Source of the DNA: Capsicum annuum
Taxonomy: Eukaryota > Streptophyta > Magnoliopsida > Solanales > Solanaceae
Length of the DNA: 64,000 bases
Direction: 5' to 3'
Assembly: GCF_002878395.1 (NCBI RefSeq)
Contig: NC_061115.1
Span: 219,693,442-219,757,441, forward strand
The position numbers were made by a program, and so were the translations under genes. Under the pieces are notes generated by a model, which worked only from the letters and a program-made list of their open reading frames with translations, was not told the DNA's origin and made no database searches. This document shows, piece by piece, positions 61,801 to 64,000 of the stretch. Within the stretch, counting starts at the first letter, position 1. Each line of letters opens with the position of its first letter.

Positions 61801-64000
61801 GCTTCAGAGTTGGACCAGTGGTCTGGGCATGCTGTTGGACGAAGGTTGACCTGGGCATGCTAGGGAGGTTGGCAATCGTCCCAATGTGCTTCGTTTAAAT
61901 TATTTTGGCCATTTTGGTGGACAAACTAGCTTAACGGCATGAATAGGGTGATTTTGGGACAAATCGGTGTGCTATAGCACACAATTTAGGGGGTGGCCCA
62001 GTGTCTGGGTGTGTTGTGGCCTAAAAATTGATCGGGGTGTGCCAGGGAGATTGGGCCTGGGGTTCTGGCGTGTTGTGAGAAATAAATTTATCGAGGCATG
62101 CCAGGGAGGTTGGGGATCGTCCCAATATAGTTCATTTAAATTTTTGTGGCTATCTAGGAGGATAAACGAGTGAAACGGTGTGAACGGGGCATTTTTGGGC
62201 CAAATCGGTGTGCTATAGCCTACAATTTTGAGGGTGGGCCTGGGGTCTGGGCATGCTATTGGCCAAAAATCATTCAGGGTGTGCAAGAGAGGTTAGAGAT
62301 CATCCTATTATGGTTCGCTTAAATTTTTGTGGCCATTTGGGTGGTCAAATGGGTGAAACGGCGCGAACGGTTAATTTTTTGCCAAATCAGTGTGCTATAG
62401 CCCATGGTTTAGGGGGTGGGATCAGGGTCAGCGCATGCTGTGGGTCAAAAATCGATCGGGGCTTTCCAAGAGGTTGAGGATCGTCCCAGTGTGGTCTGAT
62501 TAAATTTTCGTGGTCATTTAGGTTGACAAACGGGCGAAACTACGCTAACGAGGTATTTTTCAGGCCAAATCAGTGTGCTACAGCCCATAGTGTTGGGGTG
62601 AGACAGGGGTCTATGCGTGCTGTGGGCCAAAAAATGACCTGGGCGTGCTTGGGATGTTGGGGATCATCCCAGCGTGATCTATTTAAATTTTTGTTCCCAT
62701 TTGGGTGGACAAATGGGCAAAACGGTGTGAACTGGGCATTTTCGAGCTAAATTAGTGTGCTATAGCCCACGATTTTGAGGGTGAGCCCGGGGTCCGGGCG
62801 TGCTGTAGGCCAAAAATTTAACTGGGCATGCCAGGGAGGTTGGAGATCATACCAGTGTGGTCCGTTTAGATTTTTATGGCTATTTGAGTGGAATAACGAG
62901 CGAAACGGTGCAAATCGGGAATTTTAGGGCCAAATCAGTGTGCTATAACCCATGGTTTTGGGGGTGGGCCTGGGGTTTGGGTGAGCTGCAGGCCAAAATT
63001 CAACCGGGGCATGCCAAGGAGGTTGGGGTTCATCCCAGTATGGTCCGTTTAAATTTTCGTAGCTATTTGGGTGGAAAAATGGGAAAATCAGTGCAAATGG
63101 GGCATTTTCGGGCTAAATCAGTGTGTTATAGCCCACGGTTTCAGGGGTGCATGCGGTACGTGTGTGTTGTAGGCCAAAAATTGAGCTGGGCATGCCAGGA
63201 AGGTTTGGGATCATCCCAGTATGGTCCATTTAAATTATTGTGGCTATTTGAGTGGACAAACGGGAGAAACAACAAGAACTGAGCATTTTTGGGTCAAATT
63301 GGTGTGCGATAGCCCATGGTTTTGGGTGTGGAATCGAGGTTCGGGAGTGTTGTGTTCTAAAAATTGATCGAACCGTGCCAGGGAACTTAGGGATAGTCCC
63401 AGTGTTTTCAGTTTAAATTTTCGTGGCTATTTGGGTGGACAAACAGGCGAAACAGCGTGAATGACGTCTTTTCGATCAAAATCGGTATGTGATAGCCAAT
63501 GGTTTTATGGGTGGATCAAAGGACAAAGTGTGTTGTGGGTTAAAATTTGATCAGGGTATGCCAGGGAGGTTGGGGATCATCCCAGTATGTTCCGTTTAAA
63601 TTTTGTCGCCATTTGGGTAGACAAACGGGTGAAACAGCATGAACGGGGCATTTTCAAGCCAAATCAGTGTGCTACAGCCCACGGTTTTGAGGATGGGCTG
63701 GGGGTTCGTATGTGCTGTGGGCCAAAAATCGACCTGGGCATACCAAGAAGGTTGGAGATTATCCCAATATGGTGCATTTAAATTTTTATGGCCGTTTGGG
63801 TGGATAAATGGGAGAAACGGCGCAAATAGAGCATTTTTTAGCCAAATGGGTGTGCTATAGCCCAGGGTTTTGGGGGTGAACCCAAGGACCGAGCATGTTA
63901 TTGGCCGAAATTTGATCGGGGCATGCCAAGGAGGTTAGGGATCATCCCTGTGTGGTCCGTTTAAATTTTTGTAGCTATTTGGGAGGAGAAATGAGTGAAA
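58896..64000 (+). repeat. 183-bp satellite array, block 4
   Basis: About 28 monomers in the same orientation as the other blocks, continuing past the window end. The first monomer starts part-way through the unit (TTTGGGCGTGGGC, then TCCGGGCATGCTGTGG). Many monomers near the end have GCCAAATC instead of GCAAAATC, a local subfamily variant. An extra joint near 62,050 (GAGATTGGGCCTGGGG) shortens one unit. No gene is seen. Confidence 0.97.

Noticed and set aside
1..64000. CRISPR-like regular repeats
   Set aside because: The repeated landmarks are parts of one long monomer with no unique spacers between them, no cas genes are present, and the sequence is of plant nuclear type.
1..64000. Telomere-like TTTAGGG words
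   Set aside because: They are variants of the satellite segment GGTTTTGGGGGTGGG occurring once per unit, not a tandem heptamer array.
1..64000. CENP-B-box-like motif in the monomer
   Set aside because: The GCGAAACGGCGCGAACGGGG segment has superficial resemblance but lacks the spacing and TTCG...CGGG core. No centromere claim is made.
1..64000. Assignment to a named plant satellite family or species from the monomer length
   Set aside because: Many plants have satellites near 180 bp. I could not match the sequence to a named family from memory with confidence, so no name is given. A database search with one monomer would settle it.

Overview
The window is heterochromatic plant DNA. About 57 of its 64 kb is one tandem satellite with a monomer of about 183 bp (usual spacing 179-183 bp, roughly 310 copies, many with small indels). 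Every copy reads in the same direction. The plant assignment rests on three LTR retroelement insertions with plant-type features: primer-binding sites matching initiator tRNA-Met and tRNA-Asp, purine-rich polypurine tracts, TG...CA LTR ends and 5-bp target duplications. I cannot name the species or the satellite family from sequence alone. I see no host protein-coding gene, tRNA or rRNA gene, or CRISPR array. The many open frames in the satellite are by-products of a monomer length divisible by three (61 codons).

Layout. 1-5397: satellite. 5398-9557: complete but non-autonomous LTR retrotransposon on the minus strand (two ~748-bp LTRs, ~2.67-kb interior without recognisable gag-pol), flanked by a 5-bp duplication with one mismatch. 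9558-22597: satellite. 22598-23377: solo LTR of a related family with a perfect ACAAA duplication. 23378-56969: satellite. 56970-58895: plus-strand Ty3/gypsy-type fragment holding a 5' LTR, a tRNA-Asp primer site and a broken leader ORF; its 3' part is missing and the sequence joins satellite in a different phase. 58896-64000: satellite.

Within the satellite most neighbouring monomers are well diverged, so the array looks old. The main exception is 31.6-45.5 kb, a modular higher-order region. A ~0.6-kb module (T), marked by one shortened monomer, occurs five times next to three other modules (X, Y, Z) in the order X T X T Y T Y T Z Y T Z. Smaller duplications lie at 19.5-20.05 kb, 51.9-54 kb, and between 47.1-47.8 and 51.6-52.2 kb.

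There are no interacting genes to describe. The biology of the window is satellite evolution (unequal exchange, microhomology deletions, likely CpG decay) combined with retroelement insertion, LTR-LTR recombination and truncation. I found no evidence of a new enzymatic or defence system.
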